This document shows, piece by piece, positions 8,355 through 15,596 of a DNA stretch of 64,000 nt. The stretch lies in assembly GCA_002410555.1 (NCBI GenBank), contig DHSR01000032.1, positions 1-64,000 of the forward strand, written 5' to 3'. The first letter of the stretch is position 1; every line of letters begins with the position of its first letter. The DNA is from Bacteroidales bacterium UBA5281 (GTDB lineage Bacteria; Bacteroidota; Bacteroidia; Bacteroidales; Lentimicrobiaceae). The translations under genes were made by a program, and so were the position numbers. Under the pieces are notes generated by a model. That model saw only the letters and a list, made by a program, of their open reading frames with translations. It made no database searches and was not told where the DNA came from.

Positions 8355-9278
8355 ATGCAAACTACTACGTCTCAACCTATGGTTAAATACTCCATTAAGG
8401 ATCTTGAAAAACTCACCGGAATCAAAGCTCACACCATACGTATCTGGGAAAAACGTTACGGATTGATATCGCCTGAACGCACCAGTACCAATATAAGATT
8501 CTATTCCGACCGCGATCTCAGAAAGTTGTTGAATGTATCTATCCTCAATAGAAATGGGCTTAAAATATCCAACATTGTTACCATGGATGCTGATGAAATT
8601 CATGAACGCATTATGGATATATCAGAAGCAGCTTACGACAGTAACAATCAGATAGAACATCTTATCCTGGCCATGATTGAATTTGACGAACTGCGTTTTG
8701 AAAAAGTATTGTCGTCTACCATTATTAAAATGGGGTTTGATGAAACCGTCACCAAAGTATTGTATCCATTTTTTGATAAGGTTGGCGTTCTGTGGCAGGT
8801 TGGGACCATTTATCCGGCCCAGGAACATTTCGTATCCTATCTCATCAGACAGAAATTAAGCATCGCCATCGACGCACAATCACTGCAGACGAATCATGAA
8901 GCAAAAACTTTCCTTATGTGGCTTCCTTCCAATGAATGGCATGAGCTGGGATTACTTTTCTACAATTACCTTATCCGGAAAAATGGCTTTAAGTCGATTT
9001 ATCTTGGGCAATCAGTACCTTTTGAAGACATTCAGGCAGTGGTGCAGAAACAAAACATAGATTACTTTTTTACTTCTGTTACCACTCCCCTGCCTCAAAA
9101 AAAATATGAGGAATTTGTGGAACAAATTGCACATACATTCCCCAATAAGACAATATTTGTTTCAGGTTACCAGGTACAGGAGATTAAGATGGATTATCCA
9201 GCAAGTGTGATACCCATAAATAAGCCTGATGAATTTTTATCGATAATAGCTCAGCTTAAGCAGAGCCTTCAACCATAA
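8355..9278 (+). CDS. CarH/LitR-like MerR regulator with B12-binding domain
   Basis: 307 residues from the ATG at 8355. An upstream in-frame start at 8232 would put two perfect hairpins inside the gene, so I prefer 8355 (8379 is also possible). An N-terminal MerR DNA-binding domain (about residues 10-75: YSIKDLEKLTGIKAHTIRIW) is followed by a four-helix B12-binding domain with the W-x9-EH motif (W147, E157, H158). A Rossmann B12 domain with EWHELG (candidate lower axial ligand His196) and YLGQSVPFEDI comes last. In CarH/LitR these motifs bind adenosylcobalamin and make the repressor release DNA in light. Here the nearest partner is the ECF sigma gene 450 bp downstream; no carotenoid gene is nearby. 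Light versus plain B12 sensing cannot be settled from sequence. Confidence 0.85.
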   Translation: MQTTTSQPMVKYSIKDLEKLTGIKAHTIRIWEKRYGLISPERTSTNIRFYSDRDLRKLLNVSILNRNGLKISNIVTMDADEIHERIMDISEAAYDSNNQIEHLILAMIEFDELRFEKVLSSTIIKMGFDETVTKVLYPFFDKVGVLWQVGTIYPAQEHFVSYLIRQKLSIAIDAQSLQTNHEAKTFLMWLPSNEWHELGLLFYNYLIRKNGFKSIYLGQSVPFEDIQAVVQKQNIDYFFTSVTTPLPQKKYEEFVEQIAHTFPNKTIFVSGYQVQEIKMDYPASVIPINKPDEFLSIIAQLKQSLQP

Positions 9279-9454
9279 TGAATTGATATTCAACATTAAA
9301 AAATTCTTTTTAATATATTTATATAAAGTCGGCATTCTTTCTGATATTTTTTTGTTCCAAAATGGTGCACAATTTGCATAACCCAGTTAGATCAGAAGGT
9401 ATATAGTACTCTAACTACTAGCCTTTTATAATTCTTATCCAGATAAAAAATTAC

Positions 9455-9501
9455 ACTTATTCCCATATTGGGACAGCCTATGTCCCAATTCGGGAATAAG
9501 T
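9455..9501. repeat. large near-perfect dyad in the 450-bp gap before the ECF sigma gene
   Basis: Arms of 21 bp (9455-9475 and 9481-9501) match at 19 of 21 positions around a five-base centre, GCCTA. The core half-sites read TTGGGACA and TGTCCCAA. There is no T tract directly after it, which favours an operator or RNA structure over a simple terminator. The rest of 9279-9730 is AT-rich with no coding signal. It lies 177 bp after the B12/MerR gene and 230 bp before the ECF sigma gene. Confidence 0.65.
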
Positions 9502-9662
9502 AAAGTTAAATTTTTTGTTCAATGGCTAAGGATGTTTTTTTTAACAAAATTTAAGTTCTGTTTTATGAAATACATTGGATTAATTATCAATACTTTAAGT
9601 TATTTTCTTTGGTATTGTTATTTTATTTGCTGATAAATTCTCTTTTTTTCGACCCGGATGTT

Positions 9663-9670
9663 TAATTTTG
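9663..9670 (+). promoter_or_regulatory. candidate -7 element TAATTTTG for the ECF sigma gene
   Basis: Fits TAnnTTTG and is followed by CAC, 60 bp upstream of the ECF sigma start codon. No clear -33 box is seen. Confidence 0.5.
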
Positions 9671-9730
9671 CACTGTTTTTGTTAAACAGTTTAGAACAAT
9701 TACAAATTAATAAAATTAAAGCCAGTTACC

Positions 9731-10237
9731 ATGACCGCAATAGAATTCAGCCACAAGCTAATAAGTCTGCATGACAACCTTTCCTATTTTGCCAACACCT
9801 TAACCAACAACAGAGAAGAGGCCAAGGATCTGATACAGGACACGTATCTGAAAGCCTTAACACATAAGGATAAATTTGCGGAGGACACCAATCTTAAAGC
9901 CTGGACCTACACGATAATGAAAAACACTTTCATCAATAATTATCGTCGCAACCAAAAGGCAAACACAATTGTAGACAATACCGAAGACCTGTATTATCTT
10001 AACATTCCACGAAAGTCGGATTTTGTTTCTCCTGAATCAGCTATCAATACCAAAGAAATCAGAGCAGGTATAGCCCGGTTGGAAGTGGATCAACGTACTC
10101 CTTTTGAAATGCACACTGAAGGTTACAAATATAAAGAGATTGCCGAGCACCTCAACCTTTCCATAGGTACAGTAAAGAGCAGAATTTTCTTTACCCGTAA
10201 GAAATTAATGGAATCGCTCAAAGATTTCCAAAGCTAG
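9731..10237 (+). CDS. ECF-family RNA polymerase sigma factor
   Basis: 168 residues. Region 2 occupies about residues 10-80, with the core-binding and -10 recognition helices (NREEAKDLIQDTYLKAL, LKAWTYTIMKNTFIN). Region 4 occupies about 105-160, with a helix-turn-helix (YKEIAEHLNLSIGTVKSRIF). There is no C-terminal extension. Small stand-alone ECF factors are common in Bacteroidota, often with an adjacent anti-sigma gene. None is present here: the next gene is a convergent histidine kinase. The only co-directional regulatory neighbour is the B12-binding MerR gene upstream. MerR/B12-ECF pairs are known from light-responsive carotenoid loci, which makes a regulatory link plausible but unproven. 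Confidence 0.92.
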   Translation: MTAIEFSHKLISLHDNLSYFANTLTNNREEAKDLIQDTYLKALTHKDKFAEDTNLKAWTYTIMKNTFINNYRRNQKANTIVDNTEDLYYLNIPRKSDFVSPESAINTKEIRAGIARLEVDQRTPFEMHTEGYKYKEIAEHLNLSIGTVKSRIFFTRKKLMESLKDFQS

Positions 10238-10259
10238 CATCTGAATTATCATTTTTCAC

Positions 10260-10291
10260 AAAGTCCGTTCACTCCTGAATGGACTTTTTTT
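10260..10291. terminator. bidirectional terminator between ECF sigma and histidine kinase
   Basis: A 12-bp stem with one G-U pair (arms 10260-10271 and 10276-10287, loop CTCC) is followed on the + strand by a T8 run. It serves the rightward ECF sigma gene and sits exactly at the 3' end of the leftward kinase gene. Confidence 0.8.
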
Positions 10292-11190
10292 TATGATTCC
10301 AAAGCTTCATAAGGTATCGTAAAGAAAAACGCCGACCCATTTCCCTGAGTGGATTCCGCCCACATTTTTCCCCCCATAATTTCTATATATTTTTTTGAAA
10401 GGGTAAGACCAAGGCCCACGCCCCCATATTGTCTGGTCGGGTCTTCCTCATTTTGCCGGAAGCGTTGAAACAAAACATCCAGTTTTTCCTGTGGAAAGCC
10501 AATGCCAGTGTCGCGAACGAAGAACCGAAGCTTGTTACCATTGAAATCATAGCCTGTTTCTATACTTCCCTCATGGGTATACTTTAAAGCGTTTTCAATC
10601 AGATTGGTCAGGGTTTGCCGAAGCATGCGCCCATCGGTAAGCATGGTAAACTGACGGTCCTTATTGGCAAGATTCAGGCGGATGGCAATATGCTCTTTAT
10701 TCAATGCGCCTTTTTCGATATTGAAATGGGTAATCAAACCAGTCAGCAGCTCGTTCAACTGAACCGGCTCTTTTTGCAAGCTTATCAGCCCTGATTCTAA
10801 CTGAGCGATGTCAAAAATTTCATCTATTAAATCCAGTAAACGGTTGCTATTGGAGTGAATAATATCATAAAATTCCTGTTTATCGTTTTCACTGATGGAA
10901 TCATCCTGCAAAAGAGATGAAAAACCCATAATCGCATTTAGGGGAGTTCTGATCTCATGAGACATATTGGCCAGGAAAGCTGTTTTCAGACGGTCGGACT
11001 CCTCAGCCTGATCCCTTGCCAGTTTTAATTCATCCCTGGTCAACTGAAGCATGGCATTTTCATTTTTTAATCTGGTGGTATCTGCATCCAAAAGCTGAAC
11101 CTGTTTAATGTATTGATAAGCTTTTATAACCACCAGAAGCAAAATGATAAAAAGGCCCAGATAAATAAAAATGAATTGCAGATTATACAT
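10291..11190 (-). CDS. membrane-anchored sensor histidine kinase
   Basis: 299 residues. One N-terminal transmembrane helix (about residues 6-24) has essentially no periplasmic domain. A short coiled coil (about 30-65) leads into HisKA with the phospho-acceptor His in FLANMSHEIRTPLNA (about residue 78). The HATPase domain has NLIENALKYT (N box), DTGIGF (G1), FQRFRQ (F box) and GGVGLGLTLS (G2). There is no receiver or PAS domain, so the input is probably membrane or partner derived. It lies 85 bp downstream of the deoxynucleoside kinase gene in the same direction. No response regulator is adjacent, so it is an orphan kinase here. Confidence 0.9.
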   Translation of the reverse strand: MYNLQFIFIYLGLFIILLLVVIKAYQYIKQVQLLDADTTRLKNENAMLQLTRDELKLARDQAEESDRLKTAFLANMSHEIRTPLNAIMGFSSLLQDDSISENDKQEFYDIIHSNSNRLLDLIDEIFDIAQLESGLISLQKEPVQLNELLTGLITHFNIEKGALNKEHIAIRLNLANKDRQFTMLTDGRMLRQTLTNLIENALKYTHEGSIETGYDFNGNKLRFFVRDTGIGFPQEKLDVLFQRFRQNEEDPTRQYGGVGLGLTLSKKYIEIMGGKMWAESTQGNGSAFFFTIPYEALES

Positions 11191-11275
11191 AGAGAGTAAC
11201 CGGAAAATTAGCTCAACTTTAAGCCTGCCAAAAATAGTTTATTTTGGATTATTTTATCAGAATGCAAAATATATT

Positions 11276-11908
11276 TCAGGGTTTTAACGTATGAATTCCC
11301 AAAGGGAAGTCCTGCAATATCATCTTTTCCAATTGCTCAAAGTGCTCCGGAAAAGCAACAAAATCAAGCTCATTGGCATCGATGATAAGAATCCTCATGT
11401 CGCTTTGCTGACGTATATATTCAAAATAGCCCTGCTGAATCTTTTCGAGATATTGAGTTTCAATATCCTGTTCATAAGGACGACCGCGAAGTTTAATGTT
11501 ACTTTTCAAACGGTCAATACTCAAATAGAGATACACCAGAAGATCGGGTTTAGGCAAAGAGAGATTAATAATACTAAATAATCTGGAGTATAAGGCGTAT
11601 TCATCATCAGCCAGGGTTTTGCGGGCAAAAATCAGCGACTTATTGATAAAGTAATCCGAAATGGTAACCGGTTTAAACAAATCGCTCAGGGCCATTTCAC
11701 TCTTCATCTGCTGAAAACGGCTGGCCAAAAAGGAGAGTTCAAGAGGAAATGCATATTTTTCAGGGTTGCGATAAAATTTAGGCAGAAAATCATTGTCTTC
11801 AAACTGCTCAAGTACCAGCCGGGTCTGATGGCGGGCAGCCAGCATGGTGGCCAGTGATGTTTTTCCGGCTCCTATGGTTCCTTCAATGGCGATAAAATTG
11901 TAGTTCAT
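11276..11908 (-). CDS. deoxynucleoside kinase family protein
   Basis: 210 residues. The N-terminal Walker A loop GTIGAGKTS (residues 9-17) identifies the dNK/dGK kinase family, which phosphorylates deoxyribonucleosides in salvage. Other family signs are EQFEDNDFLPKFY (substrate-binding region), ISDYFINKSLIFA (a DRS-like position, here SDY), LLVYLYLSIDRLKSNIKLRGRPYE (lid with Arg residues) and a C-terminal ILIIDANELDF. Length is normal. It starts 37 bp after the folK stop, in the same direction, which is a common Bacteroidota pairing. Which base it prefers cannot be told from the sequence. Confidence 0.88.
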   Translation of the reverse strand: MNYNFIAIEGTIGAGKTSLATMLAARHQTRLVLEQFEDNDFLPKFYRNPEKYAFPLELSFLASRFQQMKSEMALSDLFKPVTISDYFINKSLIFARKTLADDEYALYSRLFSIINLSLPKPDLLVYLYLSIDRLKSNIKLRGRPYEQDIETQYLEKIQQGYFEYIRQQSDMRILIIDANELDFVAFPEHFEQLEKMILQDFPLGIHTLKP

Positions 11909-11944
11909 TCCAGATGAATGGGTTCAAAAACATTTACAAAAACA

Positions 11945-12487
11945 TCAGGCTACCAGACCAGTTTTATTATTATCTGGTTGACCGGTATTATAAGTATCAG
12001 AGATCCGTTTTACGTTGAGCTGATCATCGCATGCCTGTAAAAGCAGATTCACATTTATATGTAATCCGGGATGCACGAAGCCGGCAGCTATTTCGTTCAG
12101 GGGCTCCAGCACAAAACGTCTCAACTGCATACGTGGGTGTGGAAGCGTCAATGAAGCGGTATTAAGTATCATTTGATTAAAAAAAATAATGTCTATATCA
12201 ATGGTACGGGCAGCGTATTGCTGTTCACTCCGCTGCCTGCCCAGGTACCGCTCAATTTTAAGGGTTTGCCTGATGAGGGTGGCAGGTGAGTGGTTAGTTG
12301 ACAACAACACCGCCTGATTGAGATACAATTTTTCATCAGCAGATGTTCCCCAGGCTTCAGTTTCAAACACACCCGAAGCCTGAATGATGTCACCCACTAT
12401 ATGTGACAATGCTTTCCTTGCCAGATACAGATATTCCTGGCGGTTGCCTAAATTACTCCCCAATAATAAGTAGACTTCATTTTTCAT
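11945..12487 (-). CDS. folK: 6-hydroxymethyl-7,8-dihydropterin pyrophosphokinase
   Basis: 180 residues from the ATG at 12487; six extra upstream codons are possible but the family starts at MKNEVYLLLGSNLGNR. It transfers pyrophosphate from ATP to 6-hydroxymethyl-dihydropterin in folate synthesis. Family motifs: LLLGSNLGNRQEYL, SGVFETEAWG, YLNQAVLLST, IERYLGRQR, AARTIDIDIIFF (metal-binding Asp pair) and LPHPRMQLRRFVLEPL. It has a slightly longer C-terminal tail than the E. coli enzyme. It is upstream of the deoxynucleoside kinase gene and probably co-transcribed with it. Confidence 0.94.
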   Translation of the reverse strand: MKNEVYLLLGSNLGNRQEYLYLARKALSHIVGDIIQASGVFETEAWGTSADEKLYLNQAVLLSTNHSPATLIRQTLKIERYLGRQRSEQQYAARTIDIDIIFFNQMILNTASLTLPHPRMQLRRFVLEPLNEIAAGFVHPGLHINVNLLLQACDDQLNVKRISDTYNTGQPDNNKTGLVA

Positions 12488-12586
12488 TGCCTGCAAAAGT
12501 AGCAAGCTTTAGGCAGAAAAAGATGAATTCCGGAGAAGAAACTAAATTCTTTTTTTCGGGATTTACAGAATTTTTGTATAAAAAAC

Positions 12587-12796
12587 AGTAGTGACCAATT
12601 GAAATCCTTATAAATGAATGAAATTCTTCATTTCACTTCGCTACGTTCTGAATGACAGGCATTTGTCTTTTAGTAAGGGAGAAGATTGGGGGTAGGAGGA
12701 AAACTCGCTTCCTCCCACCCCCAATCCTCCAAATTCTGTTAAGATGCTGTCATTCAGAGAAAGCAAAGAATTTTTAATTTTCTCCGGTCACTCCTG
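12587..12796. mobile_element. MITE-like palindromic element, copy A
   Basis: A non-coding, nested palindrome. A central stem (arms 12684-12701 and 12709-12726, one mismatch, G-rich then C-rich) lies inside outer arms (12623-12658 and 12747-12771) that contain TTCTGAATGACAG and its complement. Ends carry AGTGACC and GGTCACT. It is flanked by near-identical ATAAAAAAC (left) and ATAAAAAAAC (right), a possible target duplication in AT-rich DNA. Related copies lie at 35122-35297 and 56814-57026. It ends 10 bp before the sppA promoter. Confidence 0.7.
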
Positions 12797-12806
12797 ATAA
12801 AAAAAC

Positions 12807-12814
12807 TATCTTTG
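12807..12814 (+). promoter_or_regulatory. -7 element TATCTTTG for sppA
   Basis: A perfect match to TAnnTTTG, 60 bp before the ATG at 12875. It overlaps the first codon of a longer in-frame reading (12812), which argues that the longer start is not used. Confidence 0.65.
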
Positions 12815-12874
12815 AAACCCATTCTGCCACAAGAGCATGATGGGTTTAAAGTATGTACATTTAAATCAACTCCA

Positions 12875-14641
12875 ATGAAACAATTTTTCAAATTCATGCT
12901 TGCCTCTATGGCCGGGTTTATTCTTACCATTATCATCATTTCATTTATAGGGTTTGTAATGCTTGCCTCCCTTGTGGCGGTAACCAAAAGTGAGGAAGTA
13001 AGTATAAAACCCAATACGGTGTTGATGGTTGACTTTGTAGATGCAGTTCCTGAACGCACTCCGTCCGGGTTGTTTACTTTCAGTAATACTGGCGGGATCC
13101 AGGCCACCAATACACCGGGTTTACTGGAAACCATTGATTTATTGGAACGTGCCTCAACCGATGACAACATCAGCGGCATATACATGGACATGAGTAATGT
13201 AAATTCAGGTATGGCCACTGTGGAAGAAATACGGGAAGCTTTACTTAAATTTAAGGAATCAGGGAAGTTCATCATCGCCTATGGTGAAGTTTTTTCTCAA
13301 AAGGCTTATTACCTGGCGTCTGTAGCAGACCAGATCGCAGTCAATCCACAAGGAGCCATTGACTTTAGAGGTATTAACGGTGAGGTGATGTTTCTTAAAG
13401 GTCTCATTGACAAACTGGACATCAACGCTCAGGTAATCCGGCATGGCAAATTTAAGAGCGCCATCGAACCCCTGATCAGTGATCACATGAGTGAAGCCAA
13501 TAAAGAACAAACCCTCACATACCTTCAAAGCATTTGGAATCATATGGTCAATGGCATTGCACTTCAACGGAAATTAGACAATGCAAGGCTGCAACTGTTT
13601 GCCGACTCTTTGTACATTCAAACGGCAGATGATGCTGTTCGTTATGGCCTGGCCGACACCGCACTGTTCAAAGACCAGCTCATTGAAATGATGCGCACCA
13701 AACTGGGATTGGAAGGTAACAAAGAGGTTGACATGGTAAAAATTAACCGTTATAAGGATGCAGCTCCCAGAAAGTACAAACGAACAGGTGATAAAATAGC
13801 GGTTATTTATGCCACGGGGGAGATTAATAGTGGTGAAGGCACAGAAATGAGCATAGGATCGGAAAAGATATCAAGAGCGATAAGAAGGGCAAGAAATGAC
13901 AGCACCATAAAAGCTATAGTTTTCCGGATAAACTCCCCGGGGGGAAGTGCTCTGGCTTCGGATGTGATATTGCGTGAAGTTGAACTTGCACAACGGGTAA
14001 AGCCTGTGGTGGTTTCTATGGGTGATTATGCTGCTTCCGGAGGCTATTATATTGCCTGTGCTGCCGATACCATTCTTGCCAATCCCACTACGCTTACCGG
14101 CTCCATTGGCGTATTTGGTATCATACCGGATATGAGTAAATTTTTCGAGAACAAACTCGGCATCACCTTCGACCGCGTAAAAACCAACAATCATGCTGAT
14201 TATATGACCATTACCCGCCCATTGACTGATTATGAAAAAATGGTGATTACCAGGGAAGTGGAGCGCATTTACGATACCTTCATTACCCATGTTTCTCATG
14301 GACGGAATATATCCAAAGCAATGGTCGACAGTATCGGACAAGGCAGGGTATGGAGTGGCACCGACGGAATAACAACGGGCCTGGTTGATGAGCTGGGAGG
14401 ATTGAAAAATGCAATAGCCATAGCAGCCGGAAAGGCCCAGCTTACAGACTACCGTCTGATTTCACTGCCTGAACAACTTGACCCGATTACTCAGCTTATG
14501 AATGAACTGCAAGGCAAACCCAGCGGCGATAAGCTCAAAAAGGAATTGGGCACTCTGTATCCCTATATAAAACAACTTCAGTCGATTGCGCAGATGGAAG
14601 GCGTACAGGCCCGGCTGCCTTTTATAATGAGCATCAATTAA
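12875..14641 (+). CDS. sppA: signal peptide peptidase SppA, 67K (tandem) type
   Basis: 588 residues from the ATG at 12875 (an earlier in-frame ATG at 12812 overlaps the promoter). An N-terminal membrane anchor (about residues 5-32) is followed by two tandem ClpP-fold S49 domains. The N-terminal half holds the likely general-base Lys region (AYGEVFSQKAYYLASVADQI, RHGKFKSAIEPLI). The C-terminal half holds the nucleophile Ser region (VSMGDYAASGGYYIACAAD) and TLTGSIGVFG. It degrades cleaved signal peptides in the inner membrane. Size and layout match the E. coli 67-kDa form. It is a single-gene unit with a strong terminator. Confidence 0.93.
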   Translation: MKQFFKFMLASMAGFILTIIIISFIGFVMLASLVAVTKSEEVSIKPNTVLMVDFVDAVPERTPSGLFTFSNTGGIQATNTPGLLETIDLLERASTDDNISGIYMDMSNVNSGMATVEEIREALLKFKESGKFIIAYGEVFSQKAYYLASVADQIAVNPQGAIDFRGINGEVMFLKGLIDKLDINAQVIRHGKFKSAIEPLISDHMSEANKEQTLTYLQSIWNHMVNGIALQRKLDNARLQLFADSLYIQTADDAVRYGLADTALFKDQLIEMMRTKLGLEGNKEVDMVKINRYKDAAPRKYKRTGDKIAVIYATGEINSGEGTEMSIGSEKISRAIRRARNDSTIKAIVFRINSPGGSALASDVILREVELAQRVKPVVVSMGDYAASGGYYIACAADTILANPTTLTGSIGVFGIIPDMSKFFENKLGITFDRVKTNNHADYMTITRPLTDYEKMVITREVERIYDTFITHVSHGRNISKAMVDSIGQGRVWSGTDGITTGLVDELGGLKNAIAIAAGKAQLTDYRLISLPEQLDPITQLMNELQGKPSGDKLKKELGTLYPYIKQLQSIAQMEGVQARLPFIMSIN

Positions 14642-14666
14642 TTGCGTCAGCCTGCCTTTTTTTGAT

Positions 14667-14700
14667 AAAACCTGAAGTTTTAAAACGACTTCAGGTTTTT
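14667..14700. terminator. bidirectional terminator after sppA
   Basis: Arms AAAACCTGAAGT and ACTTCAGGTTTTT around a nine-base loop, with T runs outward on both strands. The stop codon of the leftward acid phosphatase gene lies inside the loop, so both genes share it. Confidence 0.8.
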
Positions 14701-15525
14701 TCGTCTGATGTCGAACAACACAGAGTCAGGTTGACCTCCGTTATAGCCGTAAAGTGCCATTTCCCAGTCCCCATACATGGCATTGGGAAGTACGATAAAA
14801 CGTTTGCCGAAGTTTTCTTTGTTATCATCTACTGCCTGAAAACGGTTGCTGGAGGATTTACCCTCAAAGGTTTCGGCAAAATCATTCAGATTATCACCAA
14901 AAAACAATGAGATGTGATATTTTTTAAGGAGTACCTGACGCCGGCCTTCTTTGCTGGCTTCAGCAGTACGCATAATTACATGTTCCTCATCGGCATGTGG
15001 GAAACCCGCTTCCTTAAGGTTTTTAATGGTAACCTCTTTTAAAGCTTCATTGCGGTTGGTAACATAAAAAACACTGACCCCATTTTTACGGGCATAGTTT
15101 AAAAAATCAATGGCTCCGGGAAGGGGTGCTGCCGTTGCAAGCTCACACCATTCAATCCAATAGGTGGGATAAGAAGTACTTTCAAGAATTGACTTCGCCT
15201 GAAAAGGACTGTTATCAAGTACGGTTTCATCAACATCAAGTACGACTATACGGTGTTTTTCGATCTCAGCATCTGCAAGGTCTTTATCAAGCATCAGCTT
15301 CCCAATGTTAAAAGCCTGGTAACACAAGGCCCGGTATTCAGCCGCTCTTTGATGATATAAAGTTGCCAGCACCATATGCTCATTGCGCAACTTTTGCTGC
15401 AACAATGTATCTGTCACCACAATGGTATCTGCAGAAGTGATTCTGGCAACATCTTCAGCATTTCTTTTGCAACCAAAGGTTGAAAGCATTAGTAAGGCAA
15501 TGAGGTAGAGCGTGATATTTTTCAT
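14680..15525 (-). CDS. class C acid phosphatase / 5'-nucleotidase lipoprotein, e(P4) family
   Basis: 281 residues from the ATG at 15525; a longer in-frame reading from 15582 would run across the PFOR terminator, so I reject it. A lipoprotein signal peptide (MKNITLYLIALLMLSTFGC, lipobox Cys at residue 19) anchors it to a membrane. The HAD phosphatase core shows VLDVDETVLDNSPFQ (nucleophile and acid/base Asp), FYVTNRN and LFFGDNLNDF. This DDDD family (Haemophilus e(P4) type) dephosphorylates nucleotides such as NMN outside the cytoplasm, for nucleoside or NAD precursor uptake. It lies directly downstream of PFOR but is separated from it by a terminator. Confidence 0.9.
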   Translation of the reverse strand: MKNITLYLIALLMLSTFGCKRNAEDVARITSADTIVVTDTLLQQKLRNEHMVLATLYHQRAAEYRALCYQAFNIGKLMLDKDLADAEIEKHRIVVLDVDETVLDNSPFQAKSILESTSYPTYWIEWCELATAAPLPGAIDFLNYARKNGVSVFYVTNRNEALKEVTIKNLKEAGFPHADEEHVIMRTAEASKEGRRQVLLKKYHISLFFGDNLNDFAETFEGKSSSNRFQAVDDNKENFGKRFIVLPNAMYGDWEMALYGYNGGQPDSVLFDIRRKNLKSF

Positions 15526-15535
15526 GTCATCAATA

Positions 15536-15563
15536 TAAAAAAGCCGGGAAAAATTTCCCGGCT
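15536..15563 (-). terminator. terminator of the PFOR gene
   Basis: A perfect hairpin (AGCCGGGAAA and TTTCCCGGCT, arms 15542-15561) followed on the minus strand by six T residues. It lies 35 bp past the PFOR stop. Confidence 0.85.
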
Positions 15564-15596
15564 CAAAATTAACCATTCGCACTGAAATAAATCAGT

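Noticed and set aside
12812..12874. A longer start for SppA
   Set aside because: The first codon overlaps the TATCTTTG promoter element, and the added 21 residues precede a normal membrane anchor that begins at the later ATG.
15526..15582. A longer start for the acid phosphatase
   Set aside because: The added codons run through the PFOR terminator hairpin, and the lipoprotein signal begins exactly at the ATG at 15525.
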